Positions 62,599 to 64,000 of a stretch of 64,000 nucleotides of DNA are shown one piece after another. Every line of letters starts with the position of its first letter. The stretch's first letter is position 1. The stretch is from Caballeronia arvi (GTDB lineage: Bacteria; Pseudomonadota; Gammaproteobacteria; Burkholderiales; Burkholderiaceae): NCBI RefSeq assembly GCF_001544695.2, contig NZ_FCOM02000004.1:244680-308679 (forward strand). Direction: 5' to 3'. A program made the translations under genes and the position numbers. The notes beneath the pieces were generated by a model. The model was not told the DNA's origin, did not search any database, and saw nothing but the letters and a program-made list of their open reading frames with translations.

Positions 62599-63822
62599 CT
62601 AGTCGCCCGCGAGCTCGACGGGGAGTAACAAGGCCGTCGTGAATCCGGGCATCGGCGGGGTGGTCCAGCGGCGCGCGCGGCCGCGTCCGAACGATTGCGC
62701 CTTGCCGCTCGCGGCGAGCGCATCGAGCGCGCGCTGCACGGTGCGCTGGCTCGCACCGAGCGCGATCGCGAGCGCGGAGCTGGACCACGCTTCGCCATCG
62801 GCGAGACAGGCGAGCAGCGGCGCGTATTCGTCTTCGACGGGCAGCGCGAGCACCGCCACGTCGCGCGCATGCACGGGCTTCAGTGCGAAGCCGCGCGGCG
62901 TCGCATCGATGCTCGCGTGGGCGTTCAGCATCGTGCGCAAACGGCCGATTTCGACACGCAGCCGCGCACGATGCGTCTCGTCCGCGTTCCTGATGCGAAA
63001 CGCGCGCAGGATCAGCGCGTCGCGCGGAACATCGCCGGGCCATGCCTGCGCGAGCATGCGCGCGAGCGTGAAAAGCACGGGGCGCGTCGCGAGCGGAATC
63101 GTTGCGCCGTTCTCGCGCACGCACAGTCGGCAGGCATCGACGATCAATGCGTTCTTCGATGCGAGCAGCGCTTCTACCTCTTCGAGCAGCAGCGGCCGCT
63201 CTGAGCCCTTCGCGATGACGCGCGCCGCGGGGGCGTGCAGGATGTGCCAGGCGCTCTCGACTTCGGCAGCCAATGCGGGAATGCGCGCGTCGCGCGCGGC
63301 GGTCGTCGCGCGTTCGAGCGCGGCGCGGGCTGGTTTGGTCTGCAGACGGCGCATCGCGATGCCCGCAGTCATGAGCTCGTGCGCCGTGCGCAAGGCGGCT
63401 GGCAGCGTAGCGGGATTGAGGTCGGCGAGCAGGCGATCGGCGTCGTCGATCCGTCCGATCAGAAGCGCGCGACGTACTTCGAGATAGCGTGCGTGCGCGG
63501 CGTTCACGCGATCGCCATGGGCTTCGAGGATCGCGCGCGCATGATCCAGCGCTTTCGCAGGCCAGGCGAGATCGCGCGATGCCAAAGCGATTTCCGCTTC
63601 CGCGACGATGCAGCGTGAGCGCGACAAGGCTTCTTTTGCGCCGAATGCGCGGGTGGCGCTTTTTATCAGCGCGCGGGCGCGGGGGAAGTCGCCGAGTTGT
63701 GCCATCGCAATGCCGCGCAAGGCGAGCGCGCTTGCGTCCTCGCGCAGGGCGATACTGTTCAGCGCGCCGAGAGGGTCACCCGCGGCGAGCGCGCGGGCCG
63801 CCGCTGTGATCAGCGAATCCAT
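62599..63822 (-). CDS. TPR-rich transcriptional regulator with C-terminal winged helix
   Basis: 407 residues. The N-terminal 200 residues are TPR-like helical repeats (GDPLGALNSIALREDASALALRGIAMAQLGDFPRARALIKSATR). The middle has an OmpR/SARP-like region (NADETHRARLRVEIGRLRTMLNAH), and the C-terminal part includes EAWSSSALAIALGASQRTVQRALDALAASGKAQSFG, a winged helix-turn-helix. It precedes the beta-propeller gene, which it probably controls. No close relative is recognised. Confidence 0.8.
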   Translation of the reverse strand: MDSLITAAARALAAGDPLGALNSIALREDASALALRGIAMAQLGDFPRARALIKSATRAFGAKEALSRSRCIVAEAEIALASRDLAWPAKALDHARAILEAHGDRVNAAHARYLEVRRALLIGRIDDADRLLADLNPATLPAALRTAHELMTAGIAMRRLQTKPARAALERATTAARDARIPALAAEVESAWHILHAPAARVIAKGSERPLLLEEVEALLASKNALIVDACRLCVRENGATIPLATRPVLFTLARMLAQAWPGDVPRDALILRAFRIRNADETHRARLRVEIGRLRTMLNAHASIDATPRGFALKPVHARDVAVLALPVEDEYAPLLACLADGEAWSSSALAIALGASQRTVQRALDALAASGKAQSFGRGRARRWTTPPMPGFTTALLLPVELAGD

Positions 63823-63924
63823 TTCTTTGCTCGTCGATTGCTTGCGGTTTCATGGAAGGCTGTTTTCGTGTCGGTTTGTTGGCTCTGCCCCTGTGCGGGG
63901 CGGCAGTCACTTTCTTTGCTGCTG
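63823..63924. repeat. Burkholderia-type GC-rich intergenic repeat, apparently interrupted
   Basis: The stretch contains GCCCC-TGTGC-GGGGC (63886-63901 region) and GGCAGTCACTTTCTTTGCTGC, a sequence style repeated many times in Burkholderia intergenic regions, where it normally continues into a mirror half with GCAAAGAAAGT. Here the mirror half is absent and an IS-like end begins at about 63925, so the repeat looks split by the insertion. This reading rests on memory of the repeat, not on a search. Confidence 0.45.
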
Positions 63925-64000
63925 TGTATAGACCGGGGACATGGTTGACACTTTCGTCGGGGACATAGCTGACACATTCATCTTGGCGCATCGGGCTGGT
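63925..64000. mobile_element. End of an IS481-family-like insertion sequence (rest outside window)
   Basis: TGTATAGACCGGGGACATGG at 63925-63944 has the TGT terminus of IS481-type ends. Two near-identical 18-bp units, CGGGGACATGGTTGACAC (63934-63951) and CGGGGACATAGCTGACAC (63958-63975), are spaced 24 bp apart, like the internal repeats seen at the ends of these elements. The transposase gene would lie beyond base 64000, so the family is an inference. Confidence 0.55.

Noticed and set aside
1..64000. CRISPR arrays, tRNA, rRNA genes and replication origins
   Set aside because: No regular repeat-spacer pattern, cloverleaf, rRNA core sequence or DnaA-box cluster was seen on either strand.

Overview
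The window looks like a chromosomal or megaplasmid segment of a plant- or soil-associated Burkholderiaceae bacterium, with Paraburkholderia or Caballeronia the most likely genera. This rests on the high G+C content, GC-rich third codon positions, dense LysR- and LacI-regulated sugar-acid transport and catabolism, type VI secretion genes, and a typical Burkholderia GC-rich intergenic repeat at the right edge. The genus is an inference; there is no rRNA or tRNA gene here to confirm it.

Layout. 1-2.7 kb: the start of a MocR/GntR regulator divergent from an NAD(P)-binding protein, then a type-B (CatB/Vat) acetyltransferase and a secreted protein of unknown function. 3-11.4 kb: two parallel sugar-acid modules. 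One is a LysR-controlled set (Ldh-family dehydrogenase, MFS permease, enolase-superfamily dehydratase). The other is a LacI-controlled pair (MFS permease and a dehydratase closely resembling L-talarate/galactarate dehydratase) with two identical 14-bp palindromic operators. 11.4-16.6 kb: a four-gene operon (DddP-like M24 protein, betaine-type binding protein, small cupin, GMC dehydrogenase) with a divergent LysR gene. 16.7-22.3 kb: an ACT-domain protein, a flavodoxin-like reductase, a SARP/BTAD-alpha/beta-hydrolase fusion divergent from an FAD monooxygenase, a small orphan protein and alanine dehydrogenase. 22.3-30.7 kb: a TRAP transporter operon with its LacI regulator, a 2-hydroxyacid dehydrogenase and a LigI-like amidohydrolase, followed by a secreted GH28 polygalacturonase. 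Together with the galactarate-type dehydratase this suggests pectin or uronate use.

30.9-38 kb: a small conserved protein, a SulP transporter, a PhoX phosphatase with a candidate Pho box, and a Cd/Zn/Pb module (P1B-ATPase, double zinc ribbon, MerR regulator) with a textbook 19-bp-spacer MerR promoter. 38-50.2 kb: an eight-gene, single-strand type VI secretion cluster: vgrG, candidate papain-like effector, candidate immunity protein, membrane protein, tssM with a degenerate Walker A, PAAR, unknown, tssF. It lacks most core T6SS genes. The effector/immunity stretch is visibly poorer in G+C.

50.9-64 kb: a lipoprotein, an orphan protein, an epoxide-hydrolase-like protein, an M81 (MlrC-like) metallopeptidase with MFS permease and LysR regulator, a second MFS exporter, a secreted DUF4410-like protein, a PAS-PAS-GGDEF-EAL protein, a beta-propeller protein paired with a TPR/winged-helix regulator, and finally one end of an IS481-like element apparently inserted into a Burkholderia intergenic repeat.

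The strongest candidates for undescribed biology are the VgrG-linked effector/immunity pair with its unusual partial T6SS cluster, and the DddP-like operon, in which all six metal ligands are kept but the residue corresponding to the reported catalytic base is not. All family assignments come from reading motifs; no database search was run.
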